Shown here in pieces: positions 47,101 to 58,000 of a DNA stretch of 64,000 nucleotides; positions within the stretch are counted from its first letter, which is position 1, and each line of letters opens with the position of its first letter. The translations under genes and the position numbers were made by a program. Below the pieces are notes generated by a model. The model worked only from the letters and a program-made list of their open reading frames with translations. It searched no databases and was not told the DNA's origin. The stretch comes from Gonium pectorale (Eukaryota; Chlorophyta; Chlorophyceae; Chlamydomonadales; Volvocaceae). The stretch covers positions 359,277 to 423,276 of the forward strand of contig LSYV01000062.1 of NCBI GenBank assembly GCA_001584585.1, written 5' to 3'.

Positions 47101-49227
47101 TGGGAACCGTGCTGCATACCATGAGCTACCTGCCATAACGGCCACGCACGGCAGCCTCTGCGAAAGGGACCTCTGCATACAACGGCGCCCGGAGACAGTT
47201 TGCTCACACTGAAGTCCCAGCTCCCATCCCTCTCCGCAGGCCTGCTACCATGGCTGGCGGTGGCGCACCTGGCGTTCGGGCTTTGGATGCACACCTACTT
47301 CAAGGTGGTGCCCCCCGAGGATGGCAGCGACGTGTCGCAGCTGGGCGTCGCGGCGGTGCGGGCCACCAATGCGCGCCTGTCAGCGGCCTCACAGGACCTG
47401 TCGGCGCTGCAGCGCAGCTCCGTGTGGCGCCGCATCACGCAGCCCAACGGGCTGGCGCAGCTGCTGCTGTTCGCCGCGCTGACGCTGTGGCTGCTGGTCG
47501 CACGGTGAGAAGGGGTGCGAGCGGCAAGTGGCTGGCCCTTGTGTAGCGGGGTGCGCCCCTCAGCGCCAGCGCCATCGAGATGCCAGCGCCATCAAGACGG
47601 CATGTCGTTTGCAATAGGAGCGCTGGCCGCACACACATCGGGACGGCATGTCATTGGTATAGAAGCTCTGTCGCTGAGAGACACATCCCCGGCATTCTGT
47701 CATGTCTTTATCACCTTGCGACAACATGCCTAAGGTCGCCCAGAACCCCTCATCATGCGGCCGGCCTCACTCGACCCCGCCCCGCCCGCGCAGCTTCTTC
47801 GTCTCGCGGCTACTGTCCTGCCTGGCCCGCGCCGCCGACCGCCTATGCTGTCCCACCGCCGCGCGCGCCATGCGGCTGCAGCTGAACCGCGATGCGCGGC
47901 TGCAGCTCAACGCGGTGCCCTACGCGGAGGCGCTGGTGCGACGGGAGCTCCGCGGCACGCCCACCTACCGCCTGGCGCACCACCCGCACTACCTGCAGTA
48001 CTTCGCCGCCTCGGGGCTCAACCGCGCAGTGGGCGTGGCGGCGCTGGTGGTGGCGGCCGCAAACGGAGGCACGGGCCGACACGTGTACACGCGCCTGGTG
48101 AGTGAGGACGCGTGGGTGGAGGCATGTTCGGATGCGCCGTGGGAAAGTCCCATTCCGCAGTGCGGTCCACTGCGGTCTCGTACTCAAGTGTTAACGCCGA
48201 CGTAACGAAAAAACGTGTTAAAGGCTCCCCTCCCTGACCCTGACCTCTTTGNNNNNNNNNNNNNNNNNNNNCGGTCTCGTACTCAAGTGTTAACGACCGA
48301 ACGTAACGAAAAAACGTGTTAAACGCTCCCCTCCCTCGACCCTGTACCTCTTTGCTTGCCCGCTTCGCCGCCACTGCGCCCGCAGAAGCCGGTCGTCCGC
48401 CGCGGCCGACTGCACGGCGGCCCTGCCACCTTCATGGTGCTGCCCGAGCCAGTTACAGACGCCGAGGGCGCCGAGGCCTGCGTCCGCGACAGTTACGCAC
48501 AGCTGCCTGCTGCCACCGGTAACACCGCTGACGGCCGCTATTTGACCGCCCCGGGTGGTGGCAGTGCGGGGGTGGACTGGTCAAGCCGGAGGACAGCGCC
48601 GGCGTGCTGTCGTCCCCTGGAGACGTGGCGGGGATGGTCCGCGGGCCGGATGTGTGGGAGCTCCTGGCGGCGGAGGAGCAAGCGGAGCGGCAGGGCCCCG
48701 ATGGCGGCAGCAACCCGCCGGTGGGGGAGGTGCAGGTGCTGGAGGATGGTCAGGTGGTGGTTGCGATCGTGGTGGACGGCCCAGCGCCCGTGGCGGAGGG
48801 CGCAACGCACCAGAATGGCGGCGATGCAGCTTTGCCAATGCCACCGCCACCGCCCGTTGTGGCGCCACCGGGTTTGACGGGGCCCGCCACCGCGGCATGC
48901 ATCGTTCGCGCGTCCCACGGGAACCTGCGCATCGAGCTGCCGGTGGATCCGCCCCTGTCGGCGCGGAGTATGACGCCACGGGAAGGCCACGCTGCCCCGG
49001 CCGCCACCGGGGCCGCGGTCGCCGTAACAGCTTCGGCAGTCGCGGTGGTGGCTGAGGAACAGGAGGAGGCCGAGGTGCGTAACGAGAGCGCGGAGGAGTC
49101 TGCGACTGCGCCCCACATGGCCCTGACCGTGCTTGAAGAGGAGGGTGACGGCACCGCAGCAGACACCGCCAGTGCTGCCACCCGCGCTGAGCTTCTTATG
49201 GGCCAGGCGGCGGAGCCTCCTGCGTAG
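41159..49227 (+). CDS. OSCA/TMEM63 (DUF221) channel-like membrane protein, one frame break
   Basis: Multi-pass protein of the family of mechanically gated cation channels. Exons: 41159-41173 (MDDSE), 41564-41632, 41998-42153, 42488-42621, 42864-42949, 43150-43316, 43513-43663, 44045-44203, 44347-44486, 44641-45242, 45511-45676, 45844-45954, 46179-46238, 46422-46590, 46836-47006, 47240-47504, 47794-48097, 48386-49227; about 1,255 residues. The first span (LRWLSLFMAICA|IPFLVV) crosses an exon border. The cytosolic PHM7-like domain reads YTVLVRGLPED, HFSRYGEVMDVVLVTD and AAFVTFN, then VRRAAAPEDYQFEHL. Later spans include LAVNLVTLLLVLVCA, ILMLLNLVSPLLN, LLLNATLAMLFGTGMPLL and LAQLLLFAALTLWLLVA. 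The tail is acidic/Ala-rich. Intron 46591 has a GC donor. The last exon needs one extra base near 48567 to stay in frame. Exons 1-2 are tentative. Confidence 0.8.
41330..41560 (+). repeat. Pyrimidine-rich degenerate repeat in intron 1
   Basis: Many imperfect copies of a CCCACTTCCC-like word spaced at about 10-15 bases fill the end of intron 1 up to the acceptor at 41563. Confidence 0.55.
48173..48354. other. 20-N gap flanked by the same sequence twice (false gap)
   Basis: 48173-48251 and 48272-48354 both read CGGTCTCGTACTCAAGTG through TGACCTCTTTG-like ends, differing by several one-base indels, with 20 N at 48252-48271 between them. This is what two overlapping contig ends look like when not merged. 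It lies in an intron of the OSCA-like gene. Confidence 0.85.
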
Positions 49228-50053
49228 GTGACCATTTTTGGGCTCTGCGTTGTAGGCTACGCGCGCGCCGCATCCGTTTACGCGAACTTATGGCAGGAGT
49301 TCGGAGGAAAGAAAACATACTTCAGATAGCCTTCTTAGGTGAGGTGAAAGCGGGTAAACACGTACTGTTCACCAGATGTGAGGGCAGAATTAATACCCTG
49401 AGGGAACCATTGGTTCACCGGCGCACATCAGCTCGGTCCCGGTCTGGCTTGCTGTGCGTAGGAATGGCTGCCGTAGAGCACGAGCTGTCTGATCCATTGA
49501 TTCGTCGGGTGTCCATCGCCTTTCACCATTAGGCACATTCAGTCGTCACTCATTGATTGCGTGTTCTGCGCTGCTTGTGCGCATTTAGCCCTTTACCACC
49601 AGACACACGTAGCGCCGTCGATCTATTAGCTGCGCGCTGCGTCGGCACTGCTTAAGCGCGCCACCTGGACCTAGATATGTGAGCACTGCTTAGGAGTTAG
49701 GACTGTAGGCTGGGTGCGTAGGATGTGGGAGCTTTGGCTTTACCGGGTTGTCCATTGACACTCATAACATGATACGTGTTGTACCGTACGAGGCGGTGAC
49801 ACGGCGGCGACCTCCCGCAAATGACTTGCTATGGTGGGAACGTGGTGCACCGCCAAGGGCTTCCTGTGTATACGGTATGTGCAGGGTGACTGCTGATAAC
49901 AGCTTAGGGCAAAACGTATCGGCTTTGCTCAGTCAGCTTACGGGACTTCCTGGAAGGCCGTGGGTCGAATGGGTGTGTAGCTTTTACCCCATGTTCCTTA
50001 CCCTGCAAGGCCTTGATGGCCCATGCTGCCACGCATGCCTTGCCAGATGACCA

Positions 50054-50058
50054 TGTAA
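50054..50058 (+). terminator. Candidate TGTAA poly(A) signal for the OSCA-like gene
   Basis: TGTAAATATG about 830 bases past the stop. Confidence 0.35.
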
Positions 50059-50092
50059 ATATGCACGGCCGTTGGAGTAGAGGGACCGCGTT

Positions 50093-50818
50093 GTGAGTGA
50101 CCCGAAGAACACCGGATTTGCGCGTGCAGATCCGCGTAAACTGCTGCAACAGCGGCCAGCCGCGTACGGCCAGGGCTCAGGAGCTTTCCAATCTCCTGTA
50201 GACGCTCGCTATCCTGGGCTACAGCGGCGCCAAGTATGCCCCTGCGGCGTGCTCTCTTATGGAGCGACGCAGCGACTGCTTCAGATACGAGCAGCGAACC
50301 TCGTAGGGCAGGAGCAGCCGATCCTGCAGCAGCCTATTGGCTCGGAGGCGGTGAAGCAGCCGCAGCCGAGTGTCAGCAGCGTCGGAGCCTTCACATCACA
50401 GGCCGACAGCAACCGAGCAACGCCACATGGGCGCTGGCCAAGATGTTCCGCAGCGGCCCGGAACCCTACCCGCAGTGGTACCGGGGCTGCTATGAGGCGG
50501 CGGTGCAGGCGCCCATGCAGCCGGGGTTCGCGGCGGCTGCGGATCATTCAACGGTATGAGCCCACCGATGGGCTCGGTGCGCTCACACCCCGAAATGCGG
50601 TCCCGAAGCCAGCTGTTTCAGCCAGGGGCCTCAACAGCGCTAAATTTAGCGACGTTAGTCACTTGTCACTCCTAGATGAATTTTCTACAGCCAGGTCTCA
50701 GCGGAAGGCACGCCAGAGGGGTCGCGCAGCGCAGTGGGCCAGGGTGGGCCTCGGCGAAGCGGTGTTTGGCGGACTGCTTGACTACTCAATGTACAAAACT
50801 CGTCGTGCAAACATATGA
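50093..50818 (+). other. Unassigned open region (242 codons)
   Basis: Open frame without an ATG start (its first codon is GTG). A second overlapping frame at 50446-50556 reads LAKMFRSGPEPYPQWYRGCY, which looks more protein-like. I recognise no family and see no convincing splice pattern. It could be a relic of a gene or mobile element, or chance. Confidence 0.2.
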
Positions 50819-51413
50819 CGCTCACACAAGGCGTTCTGGACCCCTGGCTCGGTTGTACCAAGGCATGCATGGGGAATAAGCGCGGCCGAACTGCCAGCAG
50901 AAGACGCAGTTATGACCCAGCCCCAGCTGCTCAACAAATCGTGATAGCGTATTGTTGTGAATATTGTGCGGCGTATGGCCTCTAAGTGACGGGACAGCGC
51001 AGAATGACGAGTGGCCGAAATTAGGGCACCCTGGAAAGCGAGACCCCGATTTCGGCCGAAATACTGTTGCCCCGACCAAGAAGCTCACTAAAAATGTCAT
51101 GTATGTGTGGCGGTACGTGGCAGTAAGATAGTCAAGTCACTAGAATCGTCGTATGCGCGCCGGCTGAGCCCGAACACAAAAGTGGTAGAAGAAAGTATGG
51201 TATTCGGTTGGGCAAAGAGCCATTCTATAAATCTCTTATCCGCAGCTATCTACGGGTCTGACACTCATAAGAGCTATTGCAAACTGGGGGGTGGGGGTTC
51301 GCGAGAGAGCCGAGAGGGCGAATCGGCGAATCGGCCCCGGTACGGGACACCTCGCCCCTTCTTTCAGTCTGCTCATGTAGCTACATCTGACTACTGTGTG
51401 CGTGGTATGCCCT

Positions 51414-51420
51414 TATATAT
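51414..51420 (+). promoter_or_regulatory. TATA-like element of the FkbM methyltransferase gene
   Basis: TATATAT 35 bases before the ATG at 51455; the implied 5' UTR would be very short. Confidence 0.4.
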
Positions 51421-51454
51421 ACCGATATCTTGTCCACACATAGAGGCAGGCAGG

Positions 51455-54400
51455 ATGTTGCGATTGTTTCTCTTCACCGTTTCCATTATCGTTAACAATG
51501 CCTTGCCGTTATCGGTATCGGCACCGACGCCAGCGGTTGCGCCGTGCTGGTCAAGAGCATTGTCTCCAAGTAGCCCCCTGGCTGCGCGGACAAAGAATGT
51601 GTTAAAGCAGGCTGTGATGAAACAGCGACGGTTTTGTAAAGAAGCGTATCCTGTGGAAACTGACAAGTATCGGCGGTCACAGTGGTTCAACGAGACCACC
51701 CCATTCCGCATCTACGTCCACAGCGGCATGGACGTGGTCTCAAACCAGGTGCTCTTTACAGGCAAGGCACCGGCTACACATACGAAAACCCGTGACGAAC
51801 AAACATGGCCCCGCCGCTGCAAACGTGCCATGCCCGTGTGTGCCATGCCTGCCGGCCCCCTGCGCGGGTCGCCGTGTGAATTTGGTGCTGCTTCACTCCA
51901 CACCCAGCGCCATGTATGCGCACCGCTACCCAGGCATATGGGCGGCCGAGCTCCTCCGCGACATCTTCTGGGCGCTCGACTACCCAGCATCATCAGTGCC
52001 CGGCGCCGGCGGCGGAGGCTCCGCGGTGGATCAGCCGCGGGTGTTTTTGGATGCGGTACGTGCGTGCGCTGCACACGTCCCGGAACTCGTGACACGGGAA
52101 GCAAGTGATGTACGACAGGATGGCGGGCCGCTCTTGCTGCATGCCGTACACATGTACGACATAGGACGGCGGGTACACTCGATAGCGCGTGCAGGCCATC
52201 GACGTACGTTCGTCCGGTTGGTTCCTATGCTGCCGCCCCGCCATCCATCCACCACAGGGCGCAAACTTTGGCTGGCTGAGCATGAACGTGGCCGCCCGGG
52301 GCTACCGCGTGGTTGCGGTGGAAGCCATGAAGGACAACCAGCAGGTGCGTGCGGGGCTGGCTGCTGGACGGGTGTGCGGGCAGCAGGCCCACCCCCACCC
52401 GACGCGTATGCTCGTCACATCATATACTGGAGCTTCAGCGAGCGTCCTTTGCGCTTGCTCGCTCGCTGGCCCCTCATCGTCTACCCCTTCAGACCGCGGC
52501 TAGGACTGCTACTAGGATTTATATTCACTTGCTGTTACTAACCCTACCTGCTCTGCACCTGCACGTACGACATGGCCGCGCGAACGCACATCACACATCG
52601 CACCTACGGCAATATTGACCGCGATGACGTACGTATGGTGTGTGAGCGGCCGCGCGCACCCTACCGTACCTCGTACTGCCGTACATACCTTGGATGCAGA
52701 TGCTGCGCAACTCGCTGTGCGAGGCGCCCGAGCTCATGGAGCGCACGGTGCTACTGGCGCTGGGCCTGGGCAACCGAACGGAACAGTGAGTCAGCGATTA
52801 CGGGGCGGGCAGCGGGCCGCCTTGCCTCAGCAGGCATCCGCACAAGCCAGATGGGAGGGCAGGTCCCGGGTGCAGAACCGGTTACCGAAAATGATTAATG
52901 ATAATCATGTTACGCCCGGTCGGAGCACCGAGGCGTGTGTTCTGGTGTCAGAGTCCTGTACACCGCCCGCCACCGCAGTGGTAAAGGCCCACCTTCGATG
53001 GGAGACTTCGATTCACGTCCCAGCAGGGTTGGATGGGGAAAACCGCCTGCGTTCCGAGGTAGACAATGTCATTCAGGGCGTGTACGGCTTGGTCGTGCAG
53101 GTCGTATCAGCATTGCTGAGCGTCCCGATTCAATTAATACAAGCTCATGAGGAGTGGTCGCAGGTCCTTGCGGATGGTGCCTCCGAACCCAGGCTTATGG
53201 CTTCTCTGCCTGTGTAGCGCACATTCCAGCCTGCAGCTCGTAGTTCCGAGGCCAGCTGGCGGTGCTGCTAAGCTTTTTCGTGCTGCTTCTCTGTGTGTTT
53301 GTGTCCGCAGTGTATATTGCTTCCACGATCGATGTGCACCGTGTATCTGTCCCTGTCGGCAGGGCCCTGATAGCCGTGATGTTGTGTGTGTCGGAGGGCC
53401 AGCTCAGGAATGAGGAGCAGGTCCGGGCGCATCTTGCTGCGTACGTCGTCTGGGAGTCGGCTATGTAGTCAGGCAGGTTCTGTCGGGCTGTGGCGTCCAT
53501 GATCATGAAGCATCTGCCGTTCCGGCCCTTGGAGAGGTACCGGTATCTGGCTATCTTACAGACCGCATGGTTGTGGCGTTTGATGTACATGATACTGAAC
53601 GCCCCAACGCCCTGTCCAACGCTTTACCGCGCGCATGGCAGCTGCTTCATGTATTCCACAGCGACCAACCAGGGCAACGGCAACGCCATGTGCGGGCTGA
53701 CCCGGGAAGAGGTGGAGCGGGCGGTGCAGTCGGCGAACGCCGCCGTCCGCGGCGAGATGACGGTGCACCGGTTGGACGTACTGCTGCCGGACCTGGATGT
53801 ACAGGTGCGTGCATGCATGTCGTACCATCCACCCGTCCGTCCGTACGTCCGGTCCTCCATTCACGCGTTTCTTGCTGGTTGGTGGATTGGTGGGTATCGA
53901 ACCGTACACGTGGCGTCACGCTGCTCGACATATATACGCGCTTTGATTGCACGCGTGAGCCATTTCGCCCCGCCTGGCGTCATCAGCAACTTGTCTTGCA
54001 TCGTCCGTGCGACGTTCCGCGCTATCGCGTGCGCCAGTAGTGTGCGCGCGTGGTGCGTGTGTGCTGTGCGTTCGTGGCGGGCGCGGGGGGGGGGCAGGGA
54101 GGGGGTTTTATTACAAGAGTAAACCGGCGGCGGCGCCGCCGGCGCGCCCTCGCTCCCTGCCGCCCCCGAGAGCTGGAGAGCAGAGCTGCGAGGGCGGGCG
54201 GGCGGCGGGACGACGGCAAGGCGCCGCATGCATACGCGCGGGACAGTCTGGCGGCTGGCTGGCGCCGCAATTTAGAAAGCTTGGATGGATTGGCGCATGT
54301 CCGGTGGCGGGATGGTCGGCCGCGGCCTTTCGGCGACGTATCGCATGCACAGAACGCAGCCTCCCCGCTGCACCCACCCAGTTGAGGGTGGGTGCAGCAG

Positions 54401-55711
54401 CGGGGATCCACAGGCGGTCGACGGTGGCCCTTTGATCCTTTTGCACAGGTTCGGTCTCCAATGCTATGGTGATCATCTGGTTACTGCATGCATGCCTAAG
54501 AGCATCCATTCTGGCGACGCGAGCAGTGCAACGATGCTGGGATGCACGCAGGTCATGAAGATTGATGTGGAGGGCTTTGAGCCGCTTGTCATGTCCGGCG
54601 CGTCGCAGATGCTCGAAGCCGGCATGATCAAGTTCGTGTGCTTGGAGTGAGTATCTGTTGCTACATAGTTGTACGGCATCTTCCTTGCTTGTTGCGGAGC
54701 CACCACATGCATACGGTACCTCTCGGCAGCAGCCGTTGATCACTGGTTCGGTTCCCATGCTGGGCCCGTCCTACCGTTTGCCCTCCGCATGCACAGCCGT
54801 CCAGCCGTCCCACCCCGGCCATGCACTCCATCCTCCCACTCCCCCCTACTCTCACCCACGCACGCACCCACCGCCGTACGGCGCCGTCTTACCACTATTG
54901 CATGCAGGTTTTTCCCCGAAACCATGCAGGTCAACATGCGCAACCCGAACGCCACCAGTGGGTCGAGATAGATAGCTGCGATGCGTGCTGCTAGCTACTG
55001 AATTCGTTTCATCCGTGGTTGGCAGCGTATGCACTCAGCAGGTCGTACATCCGCCCGCAACTATCTGTACACATGTCCCGTCTCCTGTCGCGTCAACTGT
55101 AGGTGCCATGCGGCGCCGCTGTTGGTGACGCTGCATATGTATATATTCTTGTTTACTTCATCATGCACACGCTTACGTGTGCGCGCCTGCCTGCGTGCCT
55201 ACCTGCTGCGCCTGCCACAGCCGACTTCATCGAGTGGCTCGTACGGCTGCCGTACCGCATAAGCATCCTGGGCTTTGACCGGGGCTACCTGACGCCCGAG
55301 GCTGCGCGCGTGGTGAGTGAGCACGCGTGCAGCATACGGTATGGCAGGCAGCAACAAGTACGACAACGGACAGCCGGGCAGTGGTGGCTCGATGGTGCAG
55401 ACCCTTGCCCGTACACATATTGTACGCACGCACATGCCTATTGGATGGCGAACCATGTATGTGCGTGCGTGCGGCATGCACTCAGTGTGAGCGAGGTAAG
55501 GAGCCCTGAGAAACTGCCGTAGCTACCCTGCTCCACCTCACCTGGCACTTGACCCGCCCCGCGCCGCCCCACCCTACCCCGATGCTCTCCTTCACTCGCT
55601 CCTTCCGCCTCGCGGCGCCAGGCCCTGCGCCACGACCGTACCCGGGACGACATCTTCCTTGCGCACAAGGACCTGCCCGTCACGGCGGCGGCAGCTGCGG
55701 GCGTCGCCTGA
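51455..55711 (+). CDS. FkbM-family methyltransferase, secretory pathway
   Basis: SAM-dependent O-methyltransferase family; in algae members are often secreted or Golgi, with sugars as presumed substrates. Nine exons: 51455-51761, 51934-52055, 52258-52344, 52700-52785, 53642-53804, 54552-54646, 54908-54957, 55221-55312, 55622-55711; all phases fit, 363 residues. The start MLRLFLFTVSIIVNNALPLS is a signal peptide or anchor. Then MDVVSNQVLF|TGIWAAELLR leads into the SAM loop VFLDA|GANFGWLSMNVA and VVAVEAM. The FkbM core continues NQGNGNAMCG, the diagnostic VMKIDVEGFEPLVMSGA, then FVCLEFFPETM and ISILGFDRGYLTPEAARV. Intron 1 begins GC (ACAG|GCAAGG) and is supported by phase and by the continuity of the family motif. 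Introns are rich in GTACG and CCGT words. A potential hairpin lies in intron 5. Confidence 0.85.
54363..54405 (+). repeat. Intronic inverted repeat (hairpin)
   Basis: CCCCGCTGCACCCACCC, a 6-base loop, then GGGTGGGTGCAGCAGCGGGG; a 17-pair stem with one 3-base bulge. It lies in intron 5 of the methyltransferase gene. Confidence 0.85.
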
Positions 55712-56149
55712 TAGATGACATGTTTGCTACATATATATTACGTGCGCGATTACTATCTAGCTGCATGTCTGCTAGGCACCCAGCGAGCTGCAGGACGATG
55801 CACGGCGCGCCTCGCTCGCTCGCTCGAGGGGTCACGCAGGCGTTTCCACGCTGGCGTCTCTATGATGGGGATGGGAAAGCATTTTCCGCACGGACGTTTT
55901 CATCACCGAAAGCGGTACCAACCAGCAGCGGGCACGGTGGTCCTCCGGTGGCGCGACATGCGTGAGGCCGCGGCAGTTGAACTCCAAATGGCTGGACGAC
56001 CATACGCGTGGGGTCTATGGATAACTGCGCATCGCACACGCACGGCGCAAACCCGTGAACATGCATGAAGTGCAAGTGGTAATGGGTGATGCTGGGCGGG
56101 CATCTCATGTCCAAAAGATTCGTGGGTGAAACACCCTTATGAGTTCCGA
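55712..56149. other. 3' UTR of the methyltransferase and spacer
   Basis: No supported exon and no TGTAA that I could find; an AT-rich ATATATATTA lies near 55731. Confidence 0.45.
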
Positions 56150-58000
56150 TTGGCCGTCAGGCTGGTCGAATCCCCTGGCGACAGCCACAAATGCACGCAT
56201 CAATTACCTCCAGGTTCAGAGCCGCCAGCCGCACTATGTCGTCGGCCTCGAGAGCCAGGCTCTCCAGGCGCAGCGACCTGAGACCCATGGGTCTCAGTTC
56301 GGCCACGCAGGCGGCGCGGCCGATGGGCGCCACCTCACCCTCAAGATAGTTGACGGTGTCCTTACGGAGCGCAGCGTAGTATATGGAAACCGAGGTTTTA
56401 TGTGTTCCACGGGAGTGCACACATTGTGGTGTACGGCTGGGGTGTGAAGTCGGTGTAGGCTATTCTCGCCGATTACAATGTAGCTACGTAGCTGCTTGTT
56501 CCGAGGTTCTAATGGCTTGGAAAGCCTCCGTATAAGGCTCGGGATCTTATCATCTAGCATGTACCAGCTATTTGGAGCTGTGCGTGTGTAGTTTTGCACC
56601 GGACTGGTCGTTGGCGTGTCAGACGTGGCTGGTTGGCACGGAGAGTTGAGTTGGCTTGTCACGAAAGTGGCAATGCTGGTAACGCTTCCTCATCTATGCT
56701 GGCTACGAGGCGCACGGTCAGAGCCCTGTCCTGCAGCCGACCGGACAGGAGGGCTGCTGCACCCCGCATGGCCCCTCTGCAGCCCTCGGGTATTTCTCAC
56801 AGCTGGCGGTCCTCAACAAGAGGCGGCATGATTAACCCCGCTCAGCCAGGTCACCCACTGCCCTATGGGACGCCAGCGGCTGCCACGCCCCGTAGGGGCG
56901 CCGGCGGCCGCAGCACCGCCAGTGCGGCCACCTCTGCCAGCTTCAGGCTCAGGCGGCGGATAGCGGGCCGCAGCGGCCAGGACAGCAGCGCTGCCGCTCC
57001 CGTGGCGTCCCCGGTGCCCCGGTGCTCGTTCTGCGGTGTGTCACCTGAGGGGTGGATGACAGTCCCCTCGCAGGTCTCTTACATGCAGCCCCTACGACCC
57101 AGCAGAGACAGGTGCCCTCGCGTGCTGCCGACTAAAACCATCTGCTGGTGCCGCAATTCATCTTTCCACCTTTCCACCTTTCCACAGAAACAAAAAAAAA
57201 ATCTTGTAGTCCCCTCTATCCTCCCACATGAAGGTGCCCGTCGCTGCCGTACCCTGCACCGCACAAGAATCATCGCCGTACCTTGCGCCGTACCGGATGT
57301 GCGTGAGGACGCAGGGCGGTGAGCGAGGCCAGGGTGCGCGGCTGCTCCTAGAGTGCCCAGGAGCGCCGTACCCAGAGGCAGGTCCACAAGGTTCCGCGCC
57401 ATCCGAGGTATCGATAGCGGTGCCCCGCAAGGCCCGCGCATCTCCCCGACCGAGAAGGGACCTCTAGCTGTGTCAGGGACAACAGGGGTGACAGTGCGCT
57501 GAGGGTGTCGTGCCCGCCAACGCTGACTCTGCGCAGCGCCGGCAGGGTCGCCAGGCAAGCCGCCTTCTTGGCGCTTAGCGGCAGCTTGGGCAGGCTGAGC
57601 GGGCACACGCAGGTGCAGCCCGCCAGGCCATCCGCAGCGGCCAGGTTCAGCGCCGCGTCAGCAGCTCCCATCAGCCGACACCCGACAGCCGATCTCGAGC
57701 GAAGTCAGGCTAGAGGCGCGCCTGCGCAGGACAAGCGGCCGGCCAGAGTCTGGAAGGCAGATTGGGGGGGTTGATGGGTGCCTCACTGCCGCGGCGTGGA
57801 AACAAAAGAGAACCAGAAACGGGGAAGGCGTGATCGTAACCGTCCAGCCCCAAGTGCTTCAGGCCGGGGGCGGGCCGCAGCAGCTGCCGTGCCGCGCCGG
57901 GCGTGAGCAGCTTGGTGGTGAGGGTAACATGGGTAACGTGTGCTGGATGCTCATCCAGCCATCACCGGCGAGCGATGTCCTCTTCGCTGGGGCTCTGCAC
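56150..58000 (-). pseudogene. Broken leucine-rich-repeat gene
   Basis: Minus-strand blocks read as LRR-like units separated by stops and frame changes: WLDEHPAHVTHVTLTTKLL then GLKHLGLDGYDHAFP (about 57950-57810), SLTSLEIGCRVSADG and, in another frame, ALRRVSVGGHDTLSALSPLL (57710-57480), AIRRLSLKLAEVAALAVL (about 56960-56910), and GLRSLRLESLALEADDIV (about 56290-56230). A TGA interrupts the first block just before WLDEH, and a frame change lies near 57680. Some breaks could be introns, but no consistent splice model emerged, so I call it a decayed gene. The first block contains the short dispersed repeat. Confidence 0.45.
57804..57829 (+). repeat. Short dispersed repeat, copy 3
   Basis: Same core GAACCAGAAACGGGGAAGG; here it lies within the LRR-like block on the opposite strand. 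Confidence 0.6.

Larger units (their letters stand above)
49228..51454. other. 3' UTR and long intergenic region
   Basis: TGTAA at 50054-50058 could end the OSCA-like transcript (3' UTR about 830 bases). 50093-50818 is open on the plus strand but unassigned. A 9-base inverted repeat, GGCCGAAAT and ATTTCGGCC, lies at 51013-51057. The right end carries the methyltransferase promoter. Confidence 0.5.

Noticed and set aside
48519..48566. A 48-50-base intron explaining the frame change in the OSCA-like last exon
   Set aside because: GTAACA donor and CAG acceptor exist, but joining them leads into a third, low-complexity frame, and the intron would be unusually short; a one-base homopolymer error fits better.
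51107..52108. 333-codon ORF taken as a single-exon gene
   Set aside because: The part before 51455 is upstream of the TATA element and signal peptide, and the part after 51761 is intron and out of the FkbM frame.
52930..53040. tRNA-like TTCGATTC string in an FkbM intron
   Set aside because: No cloverleaf could be drawn around it; no tRNA, rRNA or CRISPR array was found anywhere in the window.
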